The position numbers and the translations under genes are program-made. Of a stretch of 64,000 bases of DNA, positions 26,613 to 36,170 are shown piece by piece. How positions within the stretch are numbered: the stretch's first letter is position 1; every line of letters starts with the position of its first letter. The DNA lies in the NCBI GenBank assembly GCA_030345135.1, contig CP128386.1, positions 589,129 to 653,128 of the forward strand, in the 5' to 3' direction. The notes under the pieces are model-generated. The model saw nothing but the letters and a program-made list of their open reading frames with translations, made no database searches and had not been told where the DNA came from. Origin of the DNA: Chitinophagaceae bacterium DXS. Lineage in GTDB: Bacteria > Bacteroidota > Bacteroidia > Chitinophagales > Chitinophagaceae.

Positions 26613-27407
26613 CTACTTGATCTCGTACCCCGCAAGCTCAGATGTAATCGTAATATCTGCTGTGCCGAGAGAATCGATCAGATCCTGGTATTGGCTCAGG
26701 TCTTGTCCGAGTGCCTCCAGTTGATCAAACAGCGCTTTTAATGTGCCAGTCGTTACTTTGGTATCAATCTTAATGATACCTACACCCTGGGCAACATATA
26801 CATCATAGGTTAAAAGCGTAATGGTCTGCAAAACCACAGTGAAACCTGCAGTTACCTGTGAGTGAATTACGTTGGTATAAGTTTTACCCTGAACATCTTT
26901 TGTAATGTTTTTTTCCAGGATCTTACCATTAAATGTCAGCGGCAAGCCAGATATGTTTCCCCCGCTATAAGTCCAGGTGTACCCGGCATTTTGTTTGGTG
27001 TTGGTGTAAAGAATTTCCAGTGTGTTTGCTCCCAACGCGGTGTCACTTATGTCAGAAAGCAGGTACATATTGCCATCGCCATCAGTGCGCATATAACTTT
27101 CAGAAGCACTTCCTGTTCCGTCGAGTGAGCCGCTGAAAATATCATAAGTATGACCGTTGAAATCTTTTGTATTTCCGGTTGCCCTCAGCGTATCAGCGCT
27201 GGTGGTGTCAGAATCAGTGCTGGTTGATTTATAAGCCCAGTAAGAATCTTTTGTTGCCGGTTGAAAACTGGTGTCTTTGCTGGTTGGCGGATTGGTTGTA
27301 GTGTCTGGTCCGCCGCCCGGAGTGGGGCCTGAGCCGTTGCTAACTTCTTTCTGACAACTGATGAAAAGCAACGATGCAAATAATGAAGCAGTAAGTAGTT
27401 TATACAT
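26613..27407 (-). CDS. Lipoprotein of unknown function
   Basis: 264 residues with a clear lipoprotein signal, SLFASLLFISCQKE, the Cys being lipidated. A flexible Pro/Gly/Thr-rich linker (residues 22-48) is followed by a beta-rich domain that begins near ATKDSYWAYKS and includes YLLSDISDT, GYTWTYSGG and YVAQGVGIIKIDT. The layout resembles small surface or periplasmic lipoproteins common in Chitinophagaceae. No enzyme motif is visible. It lies between truB and an esterase gene on opposite strands, with independent expression likely. Confidence 0.75.
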   Translation of the reverse strand: MYKLLTASLFASLLFISCQKEVSNGSGPTPGGGPDTTTNPPTSKDTSFQPATKDSYWAYKSTSTDSDTTSADTLRATGNTKDFNGHTYDIFSGSLDGTGSASESYMRTDGDGNMYLLSDISDTALGANTLEILYTNTKQNAGYTWTYSGGNISGLPLTFNGKILEKNITKDVQGKTYTNVIHSQVTAGFTVVLQTITLLTYDVYVAQGVGIIKIDTKVTTGTLKALFDQLEALGQDLSQYQDLIDSLGTADITITSELAGYEIK

Positions 27408-27572
27408 GGATTTAAGATGAATTAACCGTTAAAACAAAAGTAAATTATTCTACGTAATATCACCCTTAAGATTTAAGATACGCAAAACGCATTTCCCGCT
27501 GCTTTTAGATGCCATATTGTAATAATACGAAACAAAATCTGCTTACATTTATCCATACAAACAGCCATCAAT

Positions 27573-28460
27573 ATGAAAATATCAAAACTAATGCCTTGCT
27601 TAGGCCTGCTGCTGCTCATGTTCGGTAGCTCCTATGCCCAATCTAACGGAAAAGTGATTGAGGAAAAACGCTTGAAAAGTTCGGTTCTCGGAAAGGATGT
27701 ACGTTATACTATTTATCTGCCGGCAGATTATGACCGTTCCAGCCGCACTTATCCCGTAGTTTACCTTTTACATGGTTATACGGACGATAACACCGGATGG
27801 TTGCAATTTGGGGAAATAAACCGGTACGCAGATAAAGCTATTTCCGAGGGAACCATTCCTCCGATGATTATTGTAATGCCAAATGGTGATTCGAGCTTCT
27901 ACATCAATTCTTATGATGGTAAAGAAAAGTATGAGGATTTTTTTATCAATGAATTTATGCCTGCAATTGAAAAAGAATATAGAATTAAAGCAGAAAAAAG
28001 ATATCGGGGTTTAGCCGGTCTTTCGATGGGAGGTTACGGTACATTGATTTATTCCCTGAAACATCCTGAATTGTTTGCGGCGGCTGCCCCATTCAGTGCA
28101 GCGGTCTGGGATGATTCTACAATCGCAAAAATGCCGCAGGAAAACTGGGACAGAACTATGGGGCAGCTTTTTGGAAGGAATCTCAAAGGATCTGACAGGT
28201 TGGGTAAAGCGTGGCATGACAATTCTCCCCTTAAAATCGTAGATACAAAAACTGCAGATGAGTTAAAACAGGTGCGTTACTGGATTGATTGCGGTGATGA
28301 TGACTTTCTTACAAGAGGCAACTGTTTGCTCCATATAGCACTCACTGAAAAACGTGTACCTCATGAATACCGCGTTCGTGATGGCGGCCACACATGGACA
28401 TATTGGAGAACAGGGATAACAGACGCTTTGCAATTCATAGGACAAAGTTTTCATCAGTAA
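27573..28460 (+). CDS. Exported esterase D/CE1-type alpha/beta hydrolase
   Basis: A secreted serine esterase. A signal peptide ends at SSYAQS. The alpha/beta hydrolase core has VVYLLHGYTDDNTGW, the nucleophile elbow GLSMGGYGTLI (about residue 150), an acid in DCGDDDF (about 248) and the His in RDGGHTWTYWR (about 270). It belongs with the tributyrin esterase, feruloyl esterase and antigen 85-like group. The natural ester, perhaps an acetyl or feruloyl group on a glycan, is unknown. A related two-domain protein is encoded at 54.9 kb. An AAAGC word array starts directly after its stop. Confidence 0.9.
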   Translation: MKISKLMPCLGLLLLMFGSSYAQSNGKVIEEKRLKSSVLGKDVRYTIYLPADYDRSSRTYPVVYLLHGYTDDNTGWLQFGEINRYADKAISEGTIPPMIIVMPNGDSSFYINSYDGKEKYEDFFINEFMPAIEKEYRIKAEKRYRGLAGLSMGGYGTLIYSLKHPELFAAAAPFSAAVWDDSTIAKMPQENWDRTMGQLFGRNLKGSDRLGKAWHDNSPLKIVDTKTADELKQVRYWIDCGDDDFLTRGNCLLHIALTEKRVPHEYRVRDGGHTWTYWRTGITDALQFIGQSFHQ

Positions 28461-28461
28461 A

Positions 28462-28650
28462 AAGCTTAAAGCTTAAAGCCCAAAGCCCAAAGCCTAAAGC
28501 CTAAAGCCCAAAGCTTAAAGCCTAAAGCCTAAAGCCTAAAGCCTAAAGCTTAAAACTTAGGCGAACGGATGATCTCTGGTAAATTAGTATAATTATCCTG
28601 GTGTTTTTTTTCAGTTTTAGGCTTTAAGCTTTGAGCTTTCAGCTTTGCTT
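28462..28650. repeat. AAAGC word arrays in inverted orientation
   Basis: The left array (28462-28557) is an almost unbroken run of AAAGCTTAAAGCCCAAAGCC variants, about 13 words. The right array (28613-28650) reads TTTTAGGCTTTAAGCTTTGA, the reverse complement. About 55 bp of unique sequence separates them, and the right array ends about 30 bases before the SPFH gene start. Confidence 0.9.
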
Positions 28651-28680
28651 CGAAAACTATACCTTCATAAAAAAAATAAT

Positions 28681-29601
28681 ATGAACTTCATTTCCTATTG
28701 GTGGCTCCTGGTTGTGCTGATTATCGTATTCAGCGGCCTGTTTACAGTAACACAGGGCACCGTCGCTGTTATTACCCGGTTGGGTAAATATCAGCGGATC
28801 CTTAGACCCGGTCTTAACTTTAAAATCCCGCTCATTGAGCAGATATACAGGCGCATCAGTATCCAAAACCGTTCTGTGGAGCTTGAGTTTCAGGCGGTTA
28901 CACAGGACCAGGCAAATGTTTACTTTAAAAGTATGTTGCTGTATGCGGTAATGAATGCTGAGGAAGAAACCATAAAAAAAGTAGCCTTCAAATTTATCAG
29001 TGATAAGGACCTTATGCAGGCGCTTGTGCGTACCATCGAGGGGAATATCAGGTCATTTGTAGCAACAAAACGTCAGGCTGAAATTCTTGGTCTTAGAAAA
29101 GAAATTGTGGAAAGTGTTAAGCTTGAAGTGGATCATGTACTGGAAGATTGGGGCTATCATCTGCTTGATTTGCAGATCAATGACATTACGTTTGATAAGC
29201 AGATCATGGACAGCATGAGCAAAGTTGTAGCAAGTAACAACCTGAAAGCTGCAGCAGAAAACGAGGGCCAGGCGTTATTGATCACCAAAACAAAAGCTGC
29301 AGAAGCGGAGGGTAATGCCATAAAAATTGCCGCGGAAGCAGAGAGGGAGGCAGCAAGACTCCGCGGACAGGGGGTTGCGTTGTTCCGCGCGGAGGTAGCA
29401 CACGGTATGACACAGGCTGCTGAGCAAATGAAACAAGCCAACCTGGATACCAATGTGATCCTTTTCAGCATGTGGACAGAAGCCGTAAAGAATTTTGCCG
29501 AAGCCGGCAAAGGCAATATCATCTTCCTTGACGGAAGCAGTGAAGGTATGCAACGAACCATGAAACAGATCATGGCTCTAATGCAGATGGATAAGCAATA
29601 G
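28681..29601 (+). CDS. SPFH/Band 7 domain membrane protein
   Basis: A stomatin/prohibitin-like scaffold. One N-terminal membrane helix (WWLLVVLIIVFSGLFTV) is followed by the Band 7 domain (VAVITRLGKYQRILRPGLNF, then VTQDQANVYFKSMLLYAV) and a coiled coil rich in Ala and Glu (KAAEAEGNAIKIAAEAEREA). Such proteins organise membrane microdomains and can regulate FtsH-like proteases; no NfeD partner is adjacent. The ATG at 28681 follows the word array; an open frame upstream of it is repeat-derived. The stop TAG lies inside a TAGCTATCAGCTG word array. Confidence 0.9.
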   Translation: MNFISYWWLLVVLIIVFSGLFTVTQGTVAVITRLGKYQRILRPGLNFKIPLIEQIYRRISIQNRSVELEFQAVTQDQANVYFKSMLLYAVMNAEEETIKKVAFKFISDKDLMQALVRTIEGNIRSFVATKRQAEILGLRKEIVESVKLEVDHVLEDWGYHLLDLQINDITFDKQIMDSMSKVVASNNLKAAAENEGQALLITKTKAAEAEGNAIKIAAEAEREAARLRGQGVALFRAEVAHGMTQAAEQMKQANLDTNVILFSMWTEAVKNFAEAGKGNIIFLDGSSEGMQRTMKQIMALMQMDKQ

Positions 29602-29632
29602 CTATCAGCTGTCAGCTATTAGCTTTCAGCTT
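29599..29632. repeat. TAGCTATCAGCTG word array
   Basis: TAGCTATCAGCTGTCAGCTA and the following TTAGCTTTCAGC start on the stop codon of the SPFH gene. The family is the same as at 4387, 25372 and 43361. Confidence 0.8.
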
Positions 29633-29662
29633 ATCGATCCGGGTTTGAAAAATTATCGTTTT

Positions 29663-29698
29663 GCGCCAGTCTTTTTATAAGGCTGGCGTATTTTTTTG
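29663..29698 (+). terminator. Intrinsic terminator after the SPFH gene
   Basis: CGCCAGTC pairs with GGCTGGCG, followed by TATTTTTTTG. It ends the SPFH transcript before the ExbB gene. Confidence 0.8.
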
Positions 29699-29838
29699 CA
29701 TTTTATGGATAAACAGGGCTGAAAAGCTGCCAAATCTTTGTAAAATCTTTGATAAAATCAGCGCTGCCCGTAATTTATTCACAGGGTGCGCGTTGTTTTG
29801 CAATAGAACATACTTTAGCTTTTTTAAACCAACCAACA

Positions 29839-30528
29839 ATGGGTATTTTACTACAGATTGACAGTGCTAAAATGATAAATGCGGCAGCAGCTGCAGTCCA
29901 GGCCCCTGAAAAAATGAACCTGTGGAGCTTACTGGATAAAGGGGGATGGTTGATGTATCCGCTGTATTTTTTGTTTGCTGCAACCATTTTCGTGTTTTTT
30001 GAACGTTTTATAGCTATAAACAAGGCATCTAAAATTGATGGCAATTTCATGAGCATTATCCGGGATAACATTATCACCGGAAATATTTCTGCTGCCAGAA
30101 GTCTTGCGCGCAACAATTCGAGTCCTGTTGCCCGGATGATCGATAAAGGCATTCAGCGCATTGGCAAGCCCATTGATGCAATTGAGAAAAGCATGGAAAA
30201 TGTCGGCAAGCTGGAAATGTATAAAATGGAGCGTAATCTTTCCATTTTGTCATTGATAGCAGGCGTTGCACCAATGTTCGGATTCCTTGGTACCATTATC
30301 GGGATGGTTCAGCTGTTTTACAATATCAATAGCACCGGTAACTTCGAACTAAGCGTTATTGCAGGTGGTATATATGTAAAGATGATCACTTCTGCCAGTG
30401 GGCTTATTACAGGTTTGATTGCTTATGTGGCACATAATTTCCTTACCACCCAGGTTGATAAAACTGCCAACAGAATGGAAGCCGCCAGTGCCGAATTCAT
30501 TGATATTTTGCAGGAGCCGACAAGGTAA
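29839..30528 (+). CDS. exbB: MotA/TolQ/ExbB proton channel family protein
   Basis: The membrane channel subunit of a proton-motive-force energy transducer. Three membrane segments are visible: LMYPLYFLFAATIFVFFERF near residue 35, LSLIAGVAPMFGFLGTIIGM near 135, and MITSASGLITGLIAYVAHNF near 180. The ExbB/TolQ signature GFLGTIIGMV is intact. The ATG at 29839 is preferred; the open frame extends 90 bases upstream without Bacteroidota-like protein. A single exbD gene follows after 42 bp. TonB is not in the window, so the partner (TonB, Tol or gliding) is undetermined. Confidence 0.9.
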   Translation: MGILLQIDSAKMINAAAAAVQAPEKMNLWSLLDKGGWLMYPLYFLFAATIFVFFERFIAINKASKIDGNFMSIIRDNIITGNISAARSLARNNSSPVARMIDKGIQRIGKPIDAIEKSMENVGKLEMYKMERNLSILSLIAGVAPMFGFLGTIIGMVQLFYNINSTGNFELSVIAGGIYVKMITSASGLITGLIAYVAHNFLTTQVDKTANRMEAASAEFIDILQEPTR

Positions 30529-30570
30529 TTTATCCATTTAACCAGTACTCGAAACAAATAAGTTGCAGGA

Positions 30571-30969
30571 ATGAACATAAGAAGAAGATTAAGGTCAAAC
30601 ACAGAAATGCACACGGGAGCATTAAACGATATATTATTTATATTGTTGCTATTCTTTCTTATTGTATCAACACTGGCCAATCCTAATGTGATTAAGGTGA
30701 ACAATCCTTCCGGTAAAAAAGATACCAAGGCCAAACAAAATATTGTTGTTTCAATCGATAAAGAACAAAAGATCTACATAGGTCAAAAACCGGTGGATAT
30801 TAACCTGCTGGACACATTGCTGAAGCAGGAGGTGATGAAAGCAAAAGCTACCATTGATACACCATCTGTAGTAATCAACGCGGATACTATTTCTTATTAT
30901 GGCGAAGTCTTCCGGATCATGCAGGCTGCTAAACGGGCAGGCGCAAAAGTGGTTGCCAACGTTAAATAG
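30571..30969 (+). CDS. exbD: ExbD/TolR biopolymer transport protein
   Basis: 132 residues with a short cytoplasmic start (IRRRLRSNTEMHTGALNDIL), one membrane helix (LFILLLFFLIVSTLA) and a periplasmic domain ending VMQAAKRAGAKVVANV-like. The Asp of the ALNDILFILLLFF segment is the conserved proton-carrying residue. It is paired with the ExbB gene 42 bp upstream. Together they form the stator that powers an outer-membrane or envelope process. Confidence 0.9.
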   Translation: MNIRRRLRSNTEMHTGALNDILFILLLFFLIVSTLANPNVIKVNNPSGKKDTKAKQNIVVSIDKEQKIYIGQKPVDINLLDTLLKQEVMKAKATIDTPSVVINADTISYYGEVFRIMQAAKRAGAKVVANVK

Positions 30970-31180
30970 GCTGAACCGACGCGATATAACTACTGATGTG
31001 ACAGCCGAAAAATATTAACCGGTTTATTGCATACAACTTTTTTAAATTCGCATTGCGTTGCTGTGATCAACCAAATTGGAACAGGCTAAACGTACCGTGA
31101 AATGCGATCGGCACACCTTTGGTATCTGTTTATTTCCGGAAAGACAGCATGGACTTCCCTTACAAATTTTAGAAAGCATT

Positions 31181-33583
31181 ATGTCAAAAGCGATAAAAAT
31201 ACTGTGGCGGATATTCTTCATTGGAGTAGGAGCGGTGATACTCATCGTTCTCCTGGCTAACTGGGGCGTATTCGGAAAAATGCCTTCCATCGAAGAACTT
31301 GAAAACCCTTCGGCATCGCTTGCCAGCCAGGTATATGCCGATGACGGTACACTGATGGGAAAGTATTACCTCGAAGACAGGGTAAATGTGAAATACAAGG
31401 ATATCAGTCCTAATATCATTCACGCCTTAGTAGCTACGGAGGACGAACGTTTTTATGAGCACAGCGGTATTGATATGCGTTCACTGGGGCGCGCTGTAAC
31501 TTCTCTCGGGCGCGACGGTGGAGCAAGTACTATTACCATGCAGACTGCCAAAAACCTGTTTACCGAGAACTGGGACACCCGCAATTTTCTGCTTCGTGTA
31601 TTGCAGAAAGTAAAGGAGTGTATTATAGCAGTTAAACTGGAAAGAAATTTTACCAAAGAAGAAATTGTAACGCTTTACCTGAACACTGTTGCCTTTAGTG
31701 ACAATGTATTCGGGATAAGAAATGCGGCTAAGACTTTTTTCCAGAAAGAGCCTGACAGGGTTAGTGTGGAAGAAGCTGCCGTTTTGATCGGCATGCTAAA
31801 AGGCGCTACGATATACAACCCTAAGCGCAACCCGAAACTAGCGCTTGACAGAAGGAACACTGTACTTAATCAAATGGTGAGAAACAATTTCCTGGCAAGC
31901 AGTGAGGCAGATGTTTTAAAAAGAAAACCAATTGAGCTGAATTATAAGAAGCTTGATGAAACCGCCGGTCTGGCACCATATTTTAGAATGGTGCTTGGCG
32001 AAGAAATGAAAAGATGGTGTAAGGAGCACAAGAATCCAACAACCGGTGAGTCTTACAACTTATATAAGGATGGTTTAAAGATCTACACCACGCTTAGTCC
32101 GCGTATGCAACTATATGCAGAAGAAGCAGTAGGTAAGCATATCAGCTACATGCAGAAGATCCTGAATTCACAGGATAACATAAAAAATGGCTCTGTGTGG
32201 AAAGGATACGAAAATGTTGTAGAGGCTGCTATGAAACAGAGCGATCGCTGGAAGAACATGAAGAAAGATGGCGTCAGCGAAGCGGATATAAAAAAGTCAT
32301 TTCATGCTAAAGTCCCCATGAAGGTTTTTGCATGGAACAACAAACGTGAAAAAGATACTGTGATGACGCCTTATGATAGTATTAAATATTCACGCCAGAT
32401 GTTGCAGGCCGGCTTTATGGCAATGGATCCGATGAGTGGTGAAGTAAAGGCCTGGGTAGGTGGTATCGACTTTAAAACCTACAAATATGACCACGTAAAT
32501 GTAAATACAAAAAGGCAGGTGGGTTCAACCATTAAGCCATTGTTGTATAGCCTGGCGATAGAAGATGCCGGGTTCACGCCTAATACACCGGTTGATGATA
32601 TTCAGCAAAGCTTCGGTACTTACGGAATGGTTCCCGCCACCGGCGCATCGTGTACTGGCGAAACCATGCCGATGGCCCAGGCATTGGCTATGTCTCGCAA
32701 CTGTGCTACAGCATACATTATGAAACAACTTGGCCCTAAAGGAAATGACGGAGCCAAGCGGTTTGCTGACTTTTTGAAGAACTGCAATATCTCATCCAAA
32801 ATAGAGCCTTATCCTTCTATCGCATTGGGTAGTGCTGAAATATCATTGATTGAAATGATGCAGGCCTATAGCATGTTCCCGGGCCTGGGCTTTAATGTAA
32901 AGCCGATGTACATTACCCGCATCGAAGATCGTAATGGTAATGTGTTACAGACCTTCCTTCCTCAACGCAAAGAGGTGATCAGTGATGTTACGGCCTATTC
33001 TGTTATCAGCATGATGCAGGGTGTAATGAAATATGGAACCGGCCGCCGTATGTGGAGCTATGGCATTGATGCCGATGTTGCTGGCAAAACCGGTACTACA
33101 AACGATAACAGTGATGCCTGGTTCATGGGCTATACACCGCAGTTGCTTTGCGGCGTATGGACCGGTTGTGATGACAGATTCATCCGTTTTAACAGCACAT
33201 CAGTTGGTCAGGGTTCTTCTGTGGCATTACCCATCTGGGCTTACTTCTTTGATAAATGTGTAAGTGATAAAAACATTGTTCTTGATAATAACGCTCATTT
33301 TGTCAAACCTGAAGTAATGAGCAACGATATTATCTACGACTGGATCAACAATGTACCTGTTCAGTTAGGAGCAGAAGGCGCAGACGTAGGTAATGGCAGC
33401 CGTGCCGATTATGGTGACATTCCTGCGGATGCAAAACCGGAAGAAATAGCACCGGAAAGCGAAATCATTCCAGACACTAACAAACAAAAGCCTGTACGCA
33501 AGGAGCAACAGAATCCACCGGCTGCGCCCGTCACCCCGGGCCAGCACCCGACGCCAAAAGCGGTAATGCCAAAGAAACAATAA
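31181..33583 (+). CDS. Penicillin-binding protein 1A (bifunctional)
   Basis: A class A PBP of about 800 residues that polymerises and crosslinks peptidoglycan. One N-terminal membrane helix is followed by the GT51 transglycosylase with the catalytic Glu in VATEDERFYEHSGIDMRSL (about residue 88) and GGASTITMQTAKNLF. The transpeptidase has GSTIKPLLYS (SxxK), SRN and VAGKTGTTND (KTG). The C-terminus is a Pro/Lys-rich tail. The ATG at 31181 directly precedes the anchor helix and is preferred over the open upstream frame. The ExbB/ExbD genes upstream are probably separate. Confidence 0.95.
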   Translation: MSKAIKILWRIFFIGVGAVILIVLLANWGVFGKMPSIEELENPSASLASQVYADDGTLMGKYYLEDRVNVKYKDISPNIIHALVATEDERFYEHSGIDMRSLGRAVTSLGRDGGASTITMQTAKNLFTENWDTRNFLLRVLQKVKECIIAVKLERNFTKEEIVTLYLNTVAFSDNVFGIRNAAKTFFQKEPDRVSVEEAAVLIGMLKGATIYNPKRNPKLALDRRNTVLNQMVRNNFLASSEADVLKRKPIELNYKKLDETAGLAPYFRMVLGEEMKRWCKEHKNPTTGESYNLYKDGLKIYTTLSPRMQLYAEEAVGKHISYMQKILNSQDNIKNGSVWKGYENVVEAAMKQSDRWKNMKKDGVSEADIKKSFHAKVPMKVFAWNNKREKDTVMTPYDSIKYSRQMLQAGFMAMDPMSGEVKAWVGGIDFKTYKYDHVNVNTKRQVGSTIKPLLYSLAIEDAGFTPNTPVDDIQQSFGTYGMVPATGASCTGETMPMAQALAMSRNCATAYIMKQLGPKGNDGAKRFADFLKNCNISSKIEPYPSIALGSAEISLIEMMQAYSMFPGLGFNVKPMYITRIEDRNGNVLQTFLPQRKEVISDVTAYSVISMMQGVMKYGTGRRMWSYGIDADVAGKTGTTNDNSDAWFMGYTPQLLCGVWTGCDDRFIRFNSTSVGQGSSVALPIWAYFFDKCVSDKNIVLDNNAHFVKPEVMSNDIIYDWINNVPVQLGAEGADVGNGSRADYGDIPADAKPEEIAPESEIIPDTNKQKPVRKEQQNPPAAPVTPGQHPTPKAVMPKKQ

Positions 33584-33585
33584 TA

Positions 33586-33777
33586 TTAAACCACGGAGAC
33601 AGTGCGACACAAAGCTTCACAGCGATGCTTTGTGTCGTTTTGTTTCTGTGGTTTTTAGTTTAAATCTCCGCGTTGGAGGAATGTTGTAAGTAAACTTACA
33701 TTTCGTGTCGTCGTGACTCTGTGGTTTTGAAAACCATCGTCGTGTCTCTCCGTGTCATTGTGCCTCCGTGGTTTAAA
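33586..33777. repeat. TCTGTGGTT word arrays, inverted, with a strong hairpin
   Basis: AAACCACGGAGACAGTGCGA begins three bases after the PBP1A stop; the reverse-complement words CTCCGTGGTTT and CTCTGTGGTT fill 33710-33777. Inside the left part CGACACAAAGC pairs perfectly with GCTTTGTGTCG (about 33604-33637), which could act as terminator. The right array contains the stop codon of the TamL gene. Confidence 0.82.
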
Positions 33778-36166
33778 ACGGTAGGTTGATCCCTAATTGG
33801 AACGCATAGTTATTCCTGTTAATCGTGCGTCCATTCGCGTCTTTTATCAGGAATTCTTTATTCCGCCACGTGAAGTCACTCAACTGCATCCATCCGTTGT
33901 TTTCCAGCCTGGCAGGATCCTTCCATTTAATACCAAAATCAAGGCGGATCAGAAAATAGGTGAAGTCAAATCGAAGACCGGTTCCAAGACCGATCGCAAT
34001 ATCTTTTCCCAGCCTGCTAATATCAAATTCAGAACTAGGCAACGCTGAGTCTTTTTTAATATTCCACACGTTACCTACGTCAGCAAATAGGGCGCTACCT
34101 ACTTTTACGCCGGCTATCGTCATCAATTGAAAGCGATACTCCATGTTCGCTTCCAACTGCATGTCGCCGTAGCGGTCGCGGTAAGTTGCGCTCGTATCAC
34201 TCGCCAAAGACGATCCAAGTCCCAGTTGCCGCAATGTCCAGGCACGCATACTGTTTGGTCCGCCGCCGACAAACTGCTTGTAAAAAGGAAGTGTTTGTCC
34301 AAGAGCGCTGTTGCCATAATTGTAGCCAATGCCCGCAAATGCGCGGAACGCAAGGGATGTGCTGTTATGTAATGGTATATTTTTCCGGTACTCGGCTTCG
34401 CCCTTGATATATTGGAATATGTTTTTTTGCAGCCCCGGAAACCGGCCAAAAATGGCGCCGGCTTCTTCTACGGCGAACCGCAGATAGTTGGTGTTTTTCT
34501 TGTTTTTGCCGGGGAAAGTGGTAGTAGCACTCAATGTCATGCTGATCACATTGCCGGTATTGAATGCTGTTTTTAGGAAAGGGTTGGTATGAATGGCTTC
34601 TTTCAATCCATTAAGAGAGTCAAGTCCGTAAAACTCCAGGTTCACCGGTTTAAACTGCCACAATATTTTCTTGCGCGTCACCCATTCATAGCCAAAACCT
34701 GTTACGAATGAGCGCAACCTGAAAAAGTCGGTACGTTCTGAATATGCTGCATTTAATCCCACAATGGTCTTAACTCCATCAAGGCGTCCAACTCTTTTAG
34801 GTTTGATAGGAGAAATAAATCTTGGTATGCTGTAATTATGCCCGAATGAAGTATAAAATGTTTGCAGCGGCGGCCTATCCTTTTCAAGCGTAAACTCTAT
34901 CCCTGTACGTACGTTAGTGAAAGATTGAATGGCTCTCTTCCATACGTTACGGTCACGGTATGTAACATTCAATGCCAGGCCGAATAGGTTGCCGGAGCTG
35001 AGGAAGTCGCCAGTATTGCGGCTTGTCTCAACATCAAAAGTCACGTTTTGCTTGGGATATGGCACAAGGAACAAGTGCATGTCAACCGTATCGGCACGAA
35101 GTACGGGACGGGCATCAACCTGCCGCCATGCGCCAATTTGCGAAAGATTATTGATGGTCTTAAAATATAAATTTTCGTTATATGGGCTACCGCGGCGCAT
35201 ATAGGTATGTTCACGTAATGGTTTAACTACAAACTTGCCATCCTTGTCAAGCATATAGTAATTGTTGAATGTGGATGAGTACCGCTGAACCCGGAATGAC
35301 TCGTGTGCGTTTATAAGACTGTCAAATATGTCAAACGATGAAGTTTCCGGATAATAATAAATATCGCCTATATAGTATTTCCTTAATGCGGATGAATCAA
35401 CCAGCGAAGAGTCTGCATTTCGCCTTTCCATGATGCTTACTGTTGCCTTCGGGTTTTCCTGTCTTTTCTTAAGTGCATTTGCAGCAAGTTCCGCCTGTAA
35501 AAACGGGTCAGTTGTTATTTGCAGCAAGCTGACATCAGTTGTGTCGACTTCCGCGATTACATTGTCTCTCGACATCTTCAGATAACCTCTAACCTTAAAT
35601 GTGTCCACTATGCGATCCAGTTCGCCCGCTATCACCTGCTTTGCAAAATGAGTAGCACCTGGTTTGATCAGTGATTGTTTTGCACCGTTTTGGGTGAGTT
35701 GTTGCAATGAAGTATCCGCAAAATTGTAGGCAACAGAGTCAAGAATTGTTGCTTTTCCCGGGTCTATGGTCATAGTGATATAAGCCCGTTGCTGATTATT
35801 ATGTTTCTTGATATAAAAAGTGTCTGAAAAAGAAGGATAATAATATCCCTGTGATTTTAGGTATCCTCTCATCAGGTTCTTCGACCTTCCAATATTGACC
35901 GTATCAAACGTCGGTGGATTGCGAAGCCTGTAGAAGAGCACCAACTGCTGAACTTTGCGCGTGGATAAGCTGTCATCCCAATAATTGGGTAATTCGGCCT
36001 GGAGCTTTTTCTTGTCCTCGTGCGTAATATTGGTTTTTTTTATGATAACCTTATTTTCGTAGACGAAGGGTTTGTTCGGGAATTCCTGCTTTCCGCACGC
36101 GGAAAGAATGCAAACCATTATCAGAAAAAGTACCGGTATATTTGCTGGTTTGCTGCTCAAATTCAT
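33773..36166 (-). CDS. tamL: TamL-type BamA-family outer-membrane lipoprotein
   Basis: About 797 residues. The N-terminus is a lipoprotein signal with lipobox ILSACGK, which marks the Bacteroidota TamL branch of the BamA/TamA family. POTRA-like domains occupy roughly residues 40-400 (KNLMRGYLKSQGYYYPSFSD, YIGDIYYYPE). The 16-strand barrel follows, with the conserved region FVGGGPNSMRAWTLRQLG and the end NNYAFQLGINLPF. It probably works with TamB in building the outer membrane. Its ATG is only four bases from the ATG of the divergent methyltransferase gene. The stop codon lies in a word array. Confidence 0.92.
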   Translation of the reverse strand: MNLSSKPANIPVLFLIMVCILSACGKQEFPNKPFVYENKVIIKKTNITHEDKKKLQAELPNYWDDSLSTRKVQQLVLFYRLRNPPTFDTVNIGRSKNLMRGYLKSQGYYYPSFSDTFYIKKHNNQQRAYITMTIDPGKATILDSVAYNFADTSLQQLTQNGAKQSLIKPGATHFAKQVIAGELDRIVDTFKVRGYLKMSRDNVIAEVDTTDVSLLQITTDPFLQAELAANALKKRQENPKATVSIMERRNADSSLVDSSALRKYYIGDIYYYPETSSFDIFDSLINAHESFRVQRYSSTFNNYYMLDKDGKFVVKPLREHTYMRRGSPYNENLYFKTINNLSQIGAWRQVDARPVLRADTVDMHLFLVPYPKQNVTFDVETSRNTGDFLSSGNLFGLALNVTYRDRNVWKRAIQSFTNVRTGIEFTLEKDRPPLQTFYTSFGHNYSIPRFISPIKPKRVGRLDGVKTIVGLNAAYSERTDFFRLRSFVTGFGYEWVTRKKILWQFKPVNLEFYGLDSLNGLKEAIHTNPFLKTAFNTGNVISMTLSATTTFPGKNKKNTNYLRFAVEEAGAIFGRFPGLQKNIFQYIKGEAEYRKNIPLHNSTSLAFRAFAGIGYNYGNSALGQTLPFYKQFVGGGPNSMRAWTLRQLGLGSSLASDTSATYRDRYGDMQLEANMEYRFQLMTIAGVKVGSALFADVGNVWNIKKDSALPSSEFDISRLGKDIAIGLGTGLRFDFTYFLIRLDFGIKWKDPARLENNGWMQLSDFTWRNKEFLIKDANGRTINRNNYAFQLGINLPF

Positions 36167-36170
36167 GATT

